Positions 9,701-17,938 of a stretch of DNA of 64,000 nt are shown piece by piece. The notes below the pieces were generated by a model. The model searched no databases and was not told the origin of the DNA. It saw nothing but the letters and a program-made list of their open reading frames with translations. Position 1 is the first letter of the stretch. Each line of letters starts with the position of its first letter. This DNA comes from Planctomycetia bacterium (lineage in GTDB: Bacteria; Planctomycetota; Planctomycetia; Pirellulales; UBA1268): the NCBI GenBank assembly GCA_026401035.1, contig JAPLNR010000054.1:62001-126000 (forward strand). The letters run 5' to 3'. The translations under genes were made by a program, and so were the position numbers.

Positions 9701-12700
9701 GTGAACGAGGTGCCGCCGCCCGCGGTGGCCAGCGTCGTCGGCGCGATGCCGGCGATGTGGACGAGCGAGCCGGCGACGTAGGTGATGCCGCCGGGGAAGA
9801 TGTCGGACAGGGCGACGTTGTGGGCCGTGGTCTGACTGGCCGTGACCAGAATGGTGAACGTCACCAAATCGCTCGCCTGGGCCGTCGTCGGTGTCACCGA
9901 CTTGTCGATCGTGAGCTTGGGCTCGATCACCGTCACCGTGCCCGACTGAGCGGCCGGCAGGTTGGTGTGGCCCGTCCAGGTGAGCTTGGCACTGTTCGTG
10001 AGGGTCTTGCCCGCGACGTTGCTCGAGACGTTGAGCACCACCGCCTCGTAGCGGAACGTGATCCCCTGCTGCGCCGTGCCGGCGTTGGCGTTGGTCACGT
10101 CGCCGAGGCTGAACGTGAGCGTGCGGCCGCTGTTGGTCACCGCCGGGGCAGCCGAACCGGTGAAGGTCACCCCCGGATCGACGACCGGCGTGCCCACCAT
10201 CCGCACGAAGGCCAGGCCGGTCGGCAGCGAGTCGACGACCACGGCCGACGGCGTCGTACCCCGCGGGAAATCCACGGTCAGCTCGAACGTGGCGAGCTCG
10301 CCGATCACTCCCTGCGTGTTGGAGTTGAACGAGTCGACGATCGACGTGCTGACGAGCGACTTCGTCACGGTGGGTGACTGCACCGTCACGGTCGCGTCGT
10401 CGGTCAGGCCACCCGGCACGAAGTTGGGGCCGCCCTCGGTGGAGGCGTAGGCGGTGAGCGTGGCCGTGTTAGGGATCACGTCGTTCGGCACGACCGTCGG
10501 CAAGAGCTCGAGGTCGTATGTGATGATCGCAATGTTGGCGCCGGTGTTGATGACCGTGCCGCCGGTCGTCTTGCCGGGGTCGAGAGCGCCGGTCGAGGCC
10601 GAAGGATCGACGAGCGTGATCCCGGAGCCGAACAAATCGCCGGTGAATGGCAGGGTCGCCCCTGTGCCGTCGGTCACCTGGAGGTTGATCCCCGTGGTGT
10701 TGGTCGGAATCCGCATCCGGGTGGCGTCGAAGGCGTCGCGGACGGCCACGTCGAAGGCCCCCTTGACGCCGCTGCCGGTGTTTTCCACCACGATCGTAAA
10801 CTTGACAAGGTCGCTACCGAGCACGTTCGAGAGGTTTGAGTTGATCGGCTGACTGGCCAGGCCGCCCGAGCTGACCGTGCCGGTGAACGCCGCCCCGGGC
10901 TGACCGGGCGGCGAGAACGTGACGCCCGCGGGAGCGACCGTCGGCGGCGTAAACACGCCCGCTGAATTACTCGTCGAGACGACCCCCTTCGTGATTCCAA
11001 GCAGCGGCTCGGAGATCTGCACCTGGGCCAGTGCCGTGTTGCTCGTCAGCACGTTGCCCGTCTCGTTGCGCTCGCTCTGCTCGGCCTGATTGGTGAGCAG
11101 CAGGCCGTCGGCGAAGGGGCGGTTGGTGGCGGTGACGGTGAACAGGATGTCGGTGACGGCCGACCGGTCGAGGCTGTCCTGGAACGTGCCGAAGCTCCAC
11201 GTCTCGCTGTTGGCGGCGGCGCTGAAGGAGTTTGTCGGCGTGATCCCTGAGATCGTGCTGTAGGTGTCGGTCGGTCCGTAGCTCCAACGCCCGGCCGCCG
11301 GCACCGTCCCGCTGGGACTGCCGCCGGCAAACGTGAGGCTTTGCGCTGTGAAGATCGGCAGCGGCAGGAAGTCGGTGATCTGGTAGTCCTTGATGCTCGA
11401 AAACGGCAGGTTGTAGGTGATCCGGAACGTGACGGCATCACCGGCGGTGACGACGGGCGTGCCGGAGGCGGGGACGCCGTTGATCGCGAAGACGCTCTTC
11501 GCGGCCTGGCCGCTGACGAGCGTGAACGACTGCGAGCTGCCGTCGGAGACCGTGCTCGCCGTTGGGGCGAGATTCGCAAAGGCGAGCACGTCGGCCGTGG
11601 TCGTGGCGATGTCGGTCATCACGTCGCCCTGGACGACGTCGGCTCCCGGCCGGGGCGTCTGCCGGTATTGGTCGAGCACCCGTGCGCGGAACTTGATCGT
11701 GCCGCGTGTGCCCGGGCCGGAGGGGAGCGGGTCAGGCAGCGGCCCCCCCGTGCCGCCGGGCGGGATCGCGGCGCCGAGCAGGTCGCCGTCGGCGCTGCTG
11801 CGGAGGGCGGCAAGCTGGCTCGACACGTCAAACACCACGTCGGTCGTGCCGTTTCCCGGATCGTTCACCGTGACGGTCACGTTCGCCGGCGCAAACGGAG
11901 CGGCCGTATACGACTCAGACTGCTGGGTGTAGGTGAGCGTCGGCGTGAAGGTGGCGTCGAACTCCTGGCCGTCGGAGATCACGTCGGTGATGTCGAAGTT
12001 GTCGAGCGCGAAAAAGTCGCTGACCTGGAAGTTGAGCGTGTACTCGATCAGGTCGCCGGCCCGCGGCGAGCCGGGGTTGGTCAGGTCCGCATAGCTCTTT
12101 TGCAGGGCGACGGTGCGGACCGTGAGCGTGTGCTGGGCGTTGGCGTCGTCGGGGTCGCTCGCGATCGTCTGGGGACCGGGGTAGTTGGGGTTGGGGCTCG
12201 TCCAGGTGCCGGTGGCATTGGCAACGTTCGTGGCGATCGCCGTGCCACCGGTGCCCAGCGGGATCACGTCCAGGCCGGCAGCATCGTCCTGGGGCACGAA
12301 GTACGAGAATGTCATCACCACGTCGGAATCGCTGCCGGTGCCGAGCACCTGGTTGAACTGCCGGGTGAGCGTGCCGCCGGGCACTGTCGTGCTCGGCGTG
12401 GCGACCGGGGTGACCGTGGTGGCGCCGTTGCCCGTTGCAGTGACGAGCGACACGAACTGCACGTTGCCGGGCAGGACGTCGGCGAGCTGGAGATTCGTAA
12501 CCGTCTGGCCCGGCGCCACGGCCATGCTCACCGTGTAGGTGTGTTGGAAGTTGGGGCCCGTCGCCGTCTCGGCCTCGGGGGCGCTCGAGGTCTTCTTGAT
12601 CCGGAAGAGCTGCGGCTCGACAGGGTCGGTGGTCGTCGCACCGATCGTCGCGACGTTCACCGTGGGATTGCCGGCCGTGTCGGTCTGGTATTGAAACCCG

Positions 12701-13281
12701 CCGGTGGCGGTCACGGGATACGAGCTGCTGGGCTGGGCGAGCGGGCTGACGACGCCGACGAAGTCGATCTCGGCTGCGGGTTGCTCCGGGCCGTAGCTGC
12801 CAAAGGGGAGTTGCACGACCACGAGCTGGTCGCCCGGCTTGCCGGTGACCACGAGCGACGTGCCGTCGGGGTTCTTGGCGAAGGGATGCGTCGCCTGCCC
12901 CTGAGCATTGAAGGTGAGCACGGTCGTGGCGAGCGACAGGCCGTTGTACGTGGCGCTGCCGGGCTTGAACGAGATGCCGTCGAACGGCGTCGGCGGTGCG
13001 TCACCCGTGGCGGGCATCACGATGTCCACGAACGGCGAGTAGCCGATGTCGGCGGGGTTGGTCGCCGTGTTGTCGAACGTAACGGTGAGCGGGATCTCCT
13101 GGCCGATCAGGGCGCTGAGATCGGGCCCGTTGATCGTGGCCGTTGGAACCGCGGCCAACGCGAGCCGGTGCTCGAGCCGCTCGGCCTGGAGGCGGCGCCG
13201 CGCCGTCGCCGGGGAACGCCGCTGGGGGCCGGCGGCCGCCCGCCTCGAACCGAACACGCTGAGTCGTCTGATCACCGTCAT
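3781..13281 (-). CDS. Giant secreted DUF11-repeat protein with LEPR-XLL-like N-terminus and FG-GAP-like C-terminus
   Basis: A 3166-residue extracellular protein. The start at 13281 (MTVIRRLSVFGS) was chosen because GAGG sits seven bases upstream; the frame stays open further 5' without a better site. Residues about 25-40 (RLQAERLEHRLALAA) resemble the LEPR-XLL motif of planctomycete surface proteins. Residues about 40-1600 hold varied DUF11-like beta-sandwich units. About 1600-2840 hold ten tandem DUF11 repeats of roughly 124 residues, each opening with ADLxVxKxVxxxxPNVG and closing with DPNPxNNT. The last 325 residues carry FG-GAP/VCBS-like segments (ADVTGDGIPEILTAPGPG). Such proteins are usually taken as adhesins or S-layer-like stalks. 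Repeats 1-4 and 7-10 are pairwise most similar. There is no C-terminal membrane anchor. Domain calls are solid; the role is inferred. Confidence 0.88.
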   Translation of the reverse strand: MTVIRRLSVFGSRRAAAGPQRRSPATARRRLQAERLEHRLALAAVPTATINGPDLSALIGQEIPLTVTFDNTATNPADIGYSPFVDIVMPATGDAPPTPFDGISFKPGSATYNGLSLATTVLTFNAQGQATHPFAKNPDGTSLVVTGKPGDQLVVVQLPFGSYGPEQPAAEIDFVGVVSPLAQPSSSYPVTATGGFQYQTDTAGNPTVNVATIGATTTDPVEPQLFRIKKTSSAPEAETATGPNFQHTYTVSMAVAPGQTVTNLQLADVLPGNVQFVSLVTATGNGATTVTPVATPSTTVPGGTLTRQFNQVLGTGSDSDVVMTFSYFVPQDDAAGLDVIPLGTGGTAIATNVANATGTWTSPNPNYPGPQTIASDPDDANAQHTLTVRTVALQKSYADLTNPGSPRAGDLIEYTLNFQVSDFFALDNFDITDVISDGQEFDATFTPTLTYTQQSESYTAAPFAPANVTVTVNDPGNGTTDVVFDVSSQLAALRSSADGDLLGAAIPPGGTGGPLPDPLPSGPGTRGTIKFRARVLDQYRQTPRPGADVVQGDVMTDIATTTADVLAFANLAPTASTVSDGSSQSFTLVSGQAAKSVFAINGVPASGTPVVTAGDAVTFRITYNLPFSSIKDYQITDFLPLPIFTAQSLTFAGGSPSGTVPAAGRWSYGPTDTYSTISGITPTNSFSAAANSETWSFGTFQDSLDRSAVTDILFTVTATNRPFADGLLLTNQAEQSERNETGNVLTSNTALAQVQISEPLLGITKGVVSTSNSAGVFTPPTVAPAGVTFSPPGQPGAAFTGTVSSGGLASQPINSNLSNVLGSDLVKFTIVVENTGSGVKGAFDVAVRDAFDATRMRIPTNTTGINLQVTDGTGATLPFTGDLFGSGITLVDPSASTGALDPGKTTGGTVINTGANIAIITYDLELLPTVVPNDVIPNTATLTAYASTEGGPNFVPGGLTDDATVTVQSPTVTKSLVSTSIVDSFNSNTQGVIGELATFELTVDFPRGTTPSAVVVDSLPTGLAFVRMVGTPVVDPGVTFTGSAAPAVTNSGRTLTFSLGDVTNANAGTAQQGITFRYEAVVLNVSSNVAGKTLTNSAKLTWTGHTNLPAAQSGTVTVIEPKLTIDKSVTPTTAQASDLVTFTILVTASQTTAHNVALSDIFPGGITYVAGSLVHIAGIAPTTLATAGGGTSFTATYTQLTPGQTSTLTFRARLDPTVIAGQAITNTVTEQWTSLPGNPGQITPNNPNAYERTGSESTSQGQLNNYKSSDSAIVTVAIPTVTKELVTTSIVNASNSATQAVIGEKATYTVTMKIPQGRTPAAQLIDAMGSGMAYVRTITAINDDPAKLTVPGLTSAPVLTNSGTTATWNLGDIVNSDTDSATDETITFTIETVVLNVNTNTSGVWLVNKAQAGWNFASFSPIVEAGPVTVIEPKLRTTKAVAVGGLGGNVGDPVTYTIVVRQSGTSDTDAFGVTLRDVIPASIASPVLTSVVDTSGVVTAANFALSGNTLTTTGTGFDLPKEPTTRTITLKVSGTLAGPVTANQRITNTNQIKWSSLPGEPGQITPNNPNAYERTGSGSKTLGELNNYVTTASASFTVNTADLAVVKTVSNSTPNVGDTITFVVTLSNLGPNTATEVEVTDQFPTTGLQLLSATPSQGTYTGDKWDVGTVLSGAGNAQTLTITALVLAPAVNTIPIAQTNVATVTNSAEPDPNPGNNTGSATETPKYADLGVKKTTDNVQPGVGDTVTYTVSLFNLGTSAATNVEVTDTLPANVTFVSATPSAGSFDSTNKVWSIPNVPTTNGIANPLTLTIVATATSTGRSFNTVAITASDVWDPNDRNNTAKTPTDPQEADLVVSKTVNDSTPNVGDNVTFTVTLNNLGPSASQNVVVNDLLPAGLTYVSHTASNGDPSYVPGTGVWTLGSVAANTTNTLTVVANVTAPSSGLAPARTNTATATSTTPDPNPDNNTDDKTVTPLQADLAVFKVVDDPNPNVGDTITFTIEGDNFGPDAATQVVVNDILPAGLTFVSASTSTGTYAGGVWTVGEVAAGGSATLTVTATVTAPTSPGIPQPVTNTATVSGREYDPDPSNNTDSVTETPQYADLAVTKVVSDATPNVGDTITFTITLSNLGADTATNVTVLDQLPAGLQFVDATANEGTYDPGTGIWTVGTVDTLFARTLQIDALVLPPVSGVPQPSTNTASVNTSDQYDPDPSNNTDSVTETPQYADLAVEKVVSNPNPNVGGQVTFTITLRNLGIDEATGVTIADPLPSGLTFVSASPSAGTNYSPATGVWQVGTIPAGGEKTLAIVVAVPGPGSFTNVAAVSTTNQFDPDHTNDSGESTISTREADLAVAKTVSDPNPNVGDTITFTVTVSNLGPDSANNVQITDSFPVAGLQLLSAVPSQGTFNTGTGVWTVGTVDVGSANTETLVITARVLAPAVNTIPPARTNVATVTKADEYDPNPGNNTGTATETPLYADLGVKKTTSNVRPNVGETVTYTVSLFNLGTAVATNVEVTDALPANVSFLSATPAPGTRFEESPTGGVWSVPSIAPGQTFVLTLTVEAVNTSVAFNTATITFSDVWDPNNRNNTARTPTDPQQADLIVSKTVNNTAPNVGDNVTFTITLENVGPSTAQSVAVTDLLPAGLQFVSATPSAGSYSAGSGVWTLGSVPAATTNTLLVVATVRAPSSGPAQALTNTATATSTTPDPNPDNNTDQSTLTPRSADLAVFKTVDEAEPSIGELVTFQIVVANYGPDTATLVTVNDPLPSGLEFVSASASQGAYVAGTGVWTVGTVTTADTPTLSITAKVIRRTGGTETNTATVSGREYDPDPSNNTDSVDVDVQASGVIVGTDIGCISGPFVRVIDPDTGADRIIPFFAYEPRFRGGVRVYGADVTGDGIPEILTAPGPGRPAQVRVFSETGVPLPQYNFFPFGPGYTGGLEIAAGSVTAAGTTQIVVGQSRGGTVRVFDVTPGAATPVAGSPIRQLQPFGAAFRGGVSVATADLGTFAGRSRTSPNPDGITELVVGSGPGMPATVKVFNGRPNPPVTINEFRAIAPGYARGVSVSRLPSSTGAADKILVAAGSGAGGLVETYSGLSRTREAAFRAFGGGRAAIFAAAVSEAEIFTVEGEFGRTNGVRRNSSTSGAGGRLLPQSTVAYPPLRVAILRR

Positions 13282-13532
13282 AGTTCCTCGCATGAAACCA
13301 GGCACCGGATCCCGAGACCCAGGCCGCTCTTCCATCGGCCGGATCGTCCGCCGATCGTGCAGGACAGCCTCGCCAGACTGTCCGAGCGACACGACCGGTA
13401 CGATCCAACCTCTCTGGCAGGCTACCCTGCGGAGCCCGCACCCGCAACGAGCGGGCGGCCCTGGAAATTCAGGCCAGGATCGCCGTCACGGGCCGGGCCG
13501 GCTCGACGCCGGTGCCGCTCCCCTGGCCCATC

Positions 13533-13665
13533 GGCGTCCGGCTGGTCGAAGCCAACCTTCCGCGCGACAAACGTGGCAGTAACTTCGGCCCGCACGCAAA
13601 CCCCCGCCGCCGTTCCCGTGTCGCAGTCCATCCCCGATGGCAGATCGACGACAGAGCCGCCAGAC
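13533..13665 (-). pseudogene. nnrE: Remnant of NAD(P)H-hydrate epimerase (YjeF N-terminal domain)
   Basis: The minus strand reads [13 protein letters not shown], then [20 protein letters not shown], which is the C-terminal signature of the YjeF_N/NnrE family (DLPSGLDCDTG and TFVARKxGF). Nothing before it fits the domain core, and past GFDQPDA the frame becomes unlike the family. A one-base shift leads to a plausible short tail ending near 13469. It is a broken piece, not a gene. The remainder of the 608-bp space 13282-13889 contains only the start region of the giant gene and the leader of the next sulfotransferase; nothing else was recognised. Confidence 0.65.
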
Positions 13666-13889
13666 CGGCGGAGGTTTGGGCAGACTGCGTCGCCCAGCAG
13701 GTCGCGAGGCATGCCAAATCGACCAGGCCCCTTCACCAGACCGGGACGCTGCGGCCTGTAACGATCATTGAAGTTTCGCGGATAGAACTGTCGATTCCGA
13801 ATGGAGAACCTGATTTGGTTGAGAGGATTCCAGGCCCGCATCCACAGGGCGTGGATAGTCTCGGGGATCCGCGATTGTGGAGACTTGCC

Positions 13890-14606
13890 ATGCTGATTAG
13901 CCGCACATTTGAGATCGGGTTTGCCCACTATCCAAAGACCGCCGGCACATCGCTCCAACACTGGTTTATCGAGACCTGCCCGGATGCTGCGCTCCTGTTG
14001 CCGAAAAACCCCCACTATCCCGTAGCACTGAGCCTGAGACGGCTGCGACCAAACACCGTTGAACGGCGGCTCAGACGCTTCACGCGCCGCACCCTCACGC
14101 TGCTGTCGCCAGGGCTGGCTGATCGCTACCGTCCGTTGCACGAATCCCTGCGGATCGTCGGCGTGATGCGGGATCCCCTTGAGATGCTCGTGTCGCTGTT
14201 TGAGTTCTGGAAACGGGAGCCATCCCTCGCGGAGACGACCGATGCCTTCATCGGTATCGCGCGGCGCAATACCTTCCGGGATTTTGTCGCGGCCGCAGTC
14301 ATCGGCGGCAGGATCGCCACCTACGAGCAGTTCTTCGACGTCGGCGGGCCGCTCTGGCACAACACGACGCTCCTCGACTTCGAGTCGCTCCAGCCGGCGC
14401 TTCAGTCATTTTGTGACGACCACGGTCTTGGCCACGCCCGGCCACTCCCTTCGCTCAACCGCTCGCAGGGCGGTCGCGACATCCAACAGTATGTGGATGA
14501 AATCGGGCCGCTCATGGGAGACGTCCGCCGACACTTTCGGTGGTACTACGAGGAGGGCGTCCACCTCATGCTACGGGGCAGGCAGCCCCTTCGGATGGCG
14601 GCCTGA
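13890..14606 (+). CDS. Sulfotransferase family protein, left border of glycan cluster
   Basis: A 238-residue cytoplasmic enzyme predicted to move sulfate from PAPS to a glycan or other acceptor. The N-terminus has the 5'-phosphosulfate loop as [13 protein letters not shown] (about residues 10-22). [16 protein letters not shown] is the likely 3'-phosphate-binding strand and helix. The start ATG at 13890 was chosen because it immediately precedes the conserved fold and has GGAG upstream; the frame remains open 5' but that part is not family-like. It is a paralogue of the minus-strand gene at 21264-22055, sharing FAHYPKTAG and [13 protein letters not shown]. It points toward the minus-strand glycan genes and so is transcribed separately. 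The acceptor is unknown. Confidence 0.8.
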   Translation: MLISRTFEIGFAHYPKTAGTSLQHWFIETCPDAALLLPKNPHYPVALSLRRLRPNTVERRLRRFTRRTLTLLSPGLADRYRPLHESLRIVGVMRDPLEMLVSLFEFWKREPSLAETTDAFIGIARRNTFRDFVAAAVIGGRIATYEQFFDVGGPLWHNTTLLDFESLQPALQSFCDDHGLGHARPLPSLNRSQGGRDIQQYVDEIGPLMGDVRRHFRWYYEEGVHLMLRGRQPLRMAA

Positions 14607-14631
14607 ACGGCATCCTGCCCGGTAACGGATT

Positions 14632-15522
14632 TTATAAGAACACGCCCTGCCCGGGATCATTGCGACTCACTTCCGGCAGGCGGATGCCTCGGTCCTGCGA
14701 CTGAAAACCAGCGACGATGAGTCCGTCACCGCTGTACGATTCGGCCACGCTATGCTCGGCGAGAATGGTGCCGCCACAGAACTCCAATTCCCGGATGCAG
14801 TCGGCGTGCGTGGTCGCCGACCCACTGATGGCCGCGTCGTGGGTGGACACCACGACAAACCGCACGAGTCCCGCCTCGACGGCCCGTGGCATCGAACGGA
14901 TGAAGGGCAGTTCGGCACCCTGAACATCCATGTGGAGCACCTCGATCGGCGATGAATCGATACGGTCAAGCAAGGCATCCATGTCGAGACACTCAAGCCC
15001 CGGCGCACCTGGGTTGCGCGCTTCTCCCACCAGAGCGTTTATGAACTCCGCCGTGTGGCCGTTCAACACGATGTTGCGACGGCCGACTTCCAGATTGCTT
15101 GCATTCGGTTCGACACAAACCGCCCGTGAGCCGGGAACGGCGCCGAGGTACCAATTGGTGTAGTAGGCCCAGAAGCAGCCGAGTTCGACAACGAGCGTGC
15201 CCGGGCGGACATGCCCGAGCAGGTAGTGAAAGAGCAATTCCTCCTGCGGCTCGTGGTGCCCGCGCAGGCTGCGGATCACCTCGATCATCCAGTCGCCGTG
15301 GTACCCGCCGGCCATCACCCTCGAGCCGTCGTGCATGATCTGCACCCGCCCGTCCGGAATCTCCACAACCTGGCCCGCGTTCGGCACCTTCGGCACCGCG
15401 TCGGCGTCGCGGCACGACACGGTCAACTGCACCCGTTGCCGCACGGCTGACAGGACGTCAACGACGGGCCCCGGGCCAGCCGCCGCACGCGTTCTGCCGC
15501 ACCCACTGGAAATACCTCGCAT
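14632..15522 (-). CDS. FkbM family SAM-dependent methyltransferase
   Basis: 296 residues. The SAM-binding Rossmann start is VVELGCFWAYYTNWYL, followed by the acidic strand end AVCVEPNASN and the late FkbM motif EVLHMDVQGAELPFIRSM. FkbM proteins methylate hydroxyl groups, often on sugars of surface polysaccharides. It starts one base after the stop of the upstream methyltransferase (TGACATG), so the two are probably translated together. It is the last gene of the minus-strand glycan operon. The N-terminal 75 residues before the fold are variable, so a later start is possible. Confidence 0.82.
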   Translation of the reverse strand: MRGISSGCGRTRAAAGPGPVVDVLSAVRQRVQLTVSCRDADAVPKVPNAGQVVEIPDGRVQIMHDGSRVMAGGYHGDWMIEVIRSLRGHHEPQEELLFHYLLGHVRPGTLVVELGCFWAYYTNWYLGAVPGSRAVCVEPNASNLEVGRRNIVLNGHTAEFINALVGEARNPGAPGLECLDMDALLDRIDSSPIEVLHMDVQGAELPFIRSMPRAVEAGLVRFVVVSTHDAAISGSATTHADCIRELEFCGGTILAEHSVAESYSGDGLIVAGFQSQDRGIRLPEVSRNDPGQGVFL

Positions 15523-15523
15523 G

Positions 15524-16501
15524 TCACTTCTCCGCGGTCGATGCTGCCGAGCCCTTCCGCATGATCAGACCGATGGAGGTCGATGCATACCCGAACAGGT
15601 CGAGCCGGAGGTGCCGATCCTGCGTATAGGGTGGCGGGTCGATATGCCGGTCTAGCTCCGTGTTTCCGGTGGCAAGATCGAGGGGCTCCACGGCGTGCCC
15701 GCGTGACCGGAGGAGCGCGATGATCCGCTCGATATCCTTGAGCCTGAAGATCACGCAACCGCCGTCCGTCACTGTCGCGTCGTTTGAGGAGAGATTGAAC
15801 TCCGTCGTGTGCACCGCCACGCCGCCGGGCTTCAGGCACCGCATCTGCTCCTCGAGGAACCGGAGCCCCAGGTCGATGCTCCCGCAATGCTCGAAGGAGC
15901 ACGTCGACCAAGTGAAGTCAAAGCCGGTGAGGTCAGCCGGAATCTGGTTCATGTCCACGGGCCGGTAGGTGACGTTGTCACGAAACGTCTGCTTTGGACA
16001 AAGGCTGGCGTGGTTGAGTGACGCGAGGTTGCCGACCCACTGTCCGGTCTTGGCCCACTGCTGGTTGCGTTCGTCCTCGACCGGAAGATCGGTCGCCGTG
16101 ATCAGGCAGCCTCGGGCCGCGAAGAAGGCCGGCAGTTTTTCCGCGCCCACGGCAAAGCCCAATCCCCTGCGACCCGGTTGCAGCATGCCCCGTTCTTCAA
16201 GCGCCTCGCAGATGTAGGCCAGTTCCCAGAGTTTGCGGTGGGCACGCCAGGGCTCCTGGATGGCAGCCGCCCAGTGGCGAAACCGCGGGCTGTCGAGTTG
16301 ATCGAAGGTGCAGAGGCTCGACACCGTTCCCTGTTCAGGCCCCTGTTCAGGCGTCTTACCCAGAAGTATGGTGGGATCAGCCTTCACAAACCGGTCGACC
16401 TCGATGCGGGCGGCAGACGGCCGCGCTGGTTTTTTCCCGCGGCGCGAGGGCCGGCCCCCCCAGGCTGTGATCGATCCCAGCAGTTCGCGTACCCGTACCA
16501 T
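15524..16501 (-). CDS. Class I SAM-dependent methyltransferase
   Basis: 325 residues. The fold is seen as GLGFAVGAEKLPAFFAARG (SAM loop), the acidic ATDLP strand, FTWSTCSFEHCG, and CLKPGGVAVHTTEF (the post-motif of methyltransf_11-type enzymes). The C-terminus HLRLDLFGYASTSIGLIM is nearly repeated in a fragment at 20331-20460, showing that a relative once stood upstream. A small in-frame tandem (PEQGPEQG) lies near residue 53. It sits within the glycan operon between a GT4 gene and an FkbM gene, so the likely substrate is a sugar or nucleotide sugar; that is inference. Confidence 0.78.
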   Translation of the reverse strand: MVRVRELLGSITAWGGRPSRRGKKPARPSAARIEVDRFVKADPTILLGKTPEQGPEQGTVSSLCTFDQLDSPRFRHWAAAIQEPWRAHRKLWELAYICEALEERGMLQPGRRGLGFAVGAEKLPAFFAARGCLITATDLPVEDERNQQWAKTGQWVGNLASLNHASLCPKQTFRDNVTYRPVDMNQIPADLTGFDFTWSTCSFEHCGSIDLGLRFLEEQMRCLKPGGVAVHTTEFNLSSNDATVTDGGCVIFRLKDIERIIALLRSRGHAVEPLDLATGNTELDRHIDPPPYTQDRHLRLDLFGYASTSIGLIMRKGSAASTAEK

Positions 16502-16585
16502 GATCGTTTCTCTCGTGTCTTGCTACCGGTCGCTATTGGTAAGGCGAACGTTTTGTCAGCCTGAAAAAGTGCCCGGTGTTTTGGT

Positions 16586-17938
16586 CTACGCCGCCACGCG
16601 GCCGGACTCCTGCCGCTGGGCGTTCACGTCAGGTGAGGCCAGCGCGATCGCCATGAGTTGATCCACCGCCTGCCGCCACGTCGGCGATTGAAAATCCCCC
16701 TCCGGCTTCACGGCCTGAAAAATTCCTTCCCGCTCGAACCGGATGATTTTTTCCGCAAGTGCGCCAGCATCGGTGGGTGGGAAGTAGACGCACCACGGCC
16801 CCCCCACCTCGCGGTGGGCGGGAATGTCGGAGGCGAACACTCGCAGCTCGTGCGCCAGCGCCTCGACGATTGGCAGGCCATAGCCTTCGGCCAGCGACGG
16901 AAACACCAGCCCGCGTGCCTGGCCGTAGGCGTAGAGCAGTTCGCCGTCGGACAGGTCGACAAAGTGCATGAGGTGCGTGCCGTATCGAGGATGCTGCCGC
17001 ATTCGGCGCACGACCTCATCCCCTTTCCAGCCGACGAAACCAGCCACCAGCAAACGGGCCTCGGGCACCTGCTGCCAGACCCGTTCGAAGACATCCATCA
17101 GCAGGTCCTGATTCTTACGGGGCTCGAGTGTTCCCACGGTGAGATAGGGACCGCCTGGCCCAGCGGCGATGAATGCGGCCAGTTCGGGCCTGGGCGCCTC
17201 GACCTTCATCGCTGGCTCGACATCAGCCCCGAGCCGAAATGACTGCACAAGCGGGCGGGCACGCTCCGGCTCCCGGCCCAGCCGCCGCAGTTCCTCACGG
17301 GCTTCGACGGCGACGGCCTCAGAGATGGCCGCCACGAAATCGACCCGCGTGAGCGTGTTGGTCATCCAATCGCGGAATGTGGCGGGGAGCCGTTTCGGCA
17401 TGAGTTCCGGATGCGTGTGCGGAATGAAGTCGTATTGCACGACCCCGAGTCGGGTTCCGGCAGCCCTGGCTTCATCGACAGCGTGCCAGCAACGACTCGT
17501 CCAGGATGAATCCGCAAGCAGGAGCGAATCGCCAGGCTGAAACTCGATTCGCTCACCCGAATGCGTGCTTCGAAACAGTTTCCGCCACTGCGTGCGGACC
17601 GCCCGCATGATCGTTCTGGGCACGAGCAACTTGTGGAGGCGGTGGAGCAGTGGATGGCACGGCGGCGCGGCGCGCGTGGACACATCGATAAGATCGCCGG
17701 TCGAGGCCATGCCGAGAGCGACAAACCGGTCTTCTGCGAACCGCACGGGCACGAGCACCGCGCCGTGGGCGGCAGCCGCCGCGGCACCATGCCGGGCGAT
17801 GTTTCGCACCACCCGCGGAATGCCGGCCTGCCTGGGCGTGCTGATCGTCTGCGTGCAGTCGAGAAACACCCTCCCCCCGCCGTGCTTCCGCTCGCCGGTG
17901 TGCGCTGCTGCCCCACCAGCCATGCAGAGTGTGCTCAT
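16586..17938 (-). CDS. GT4 family glycosyltransferase
   Basis: 450 residues with a GT-B fold. The acceptor domain is N-terminal. The donor domain begins near GGPYLTVGTLEPRKNQDLLM, and the retaining-GT EX7E-type motif is SLAEGYGLPIVEALAHE (about residues 370-390), followed by ASDIPAHREVGGP. The start is the ATG at 17938, which overlaps the stop of the preceding GT4 gene as ATGA with GGGGG just upstream; an earlier in-frame start would run deep into that gene. Overlap implies translational coupling. It probably adds a hexose to a lipid-linked surface glycan. Donor sugar cannot be read from sequence. Confidence 0.87.
   Translation of the reverse strand: MSTLCMAGGAAAHTGERKHGGGRVFLDCTQTISTPRQAGIPRVVRNIARHGAAAAAAHGAVLVPVRFAEDRFVALGMASTGDLIDVSTRAAPPCHPLLHRLHKLLVPRTIMRAVRTQWRKLFRSTHSGERIEFQPGDSLLLADSSWTSRCWHAVDEARAAGTRLGVVQYDFIPHTHPELMPKRLPATFRDWMTNTLTRVDFVAAISEAVAVEAREELRRLGREPERARPLVQSFRLGADVEPAMKVEAPRPELAAFIAAGPGGPYLTVGTLEPRKNQDLLMDVFERVWQQVPEARLLVAGFVGWKGDEVVRRMRQHPRYGTHLMHFVDLSDGELLYAYGQARGLVFPSLAEGYGLPIVEALAHELRVFASDIPAHREVGGPWCVYFPPTDAGALAEKIIRFEREGIFQAVKPEGDFQSPTWRQAVDQLMAIALASPDVNAQRQESGRVAA

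Noticed and set aside
11341-13761. Long plus-strand open frame (about 800 codons) opposite the giant repeat gene
   Set aside because: It is Arg/Gly/Val-rich, has no family features and is a mirror of the high-GC minus-strand coding frame. Similar antisense frames at 8335-10377 and 5033-8038 have the same cause.
13512-13889. Longer start for the first sulfotransferase
   Set aside because: The extra 126 codons overlap the nnrE remnant on the other strand and have no similarity to the paralogue, which begins at the same point as the chosen ATG.
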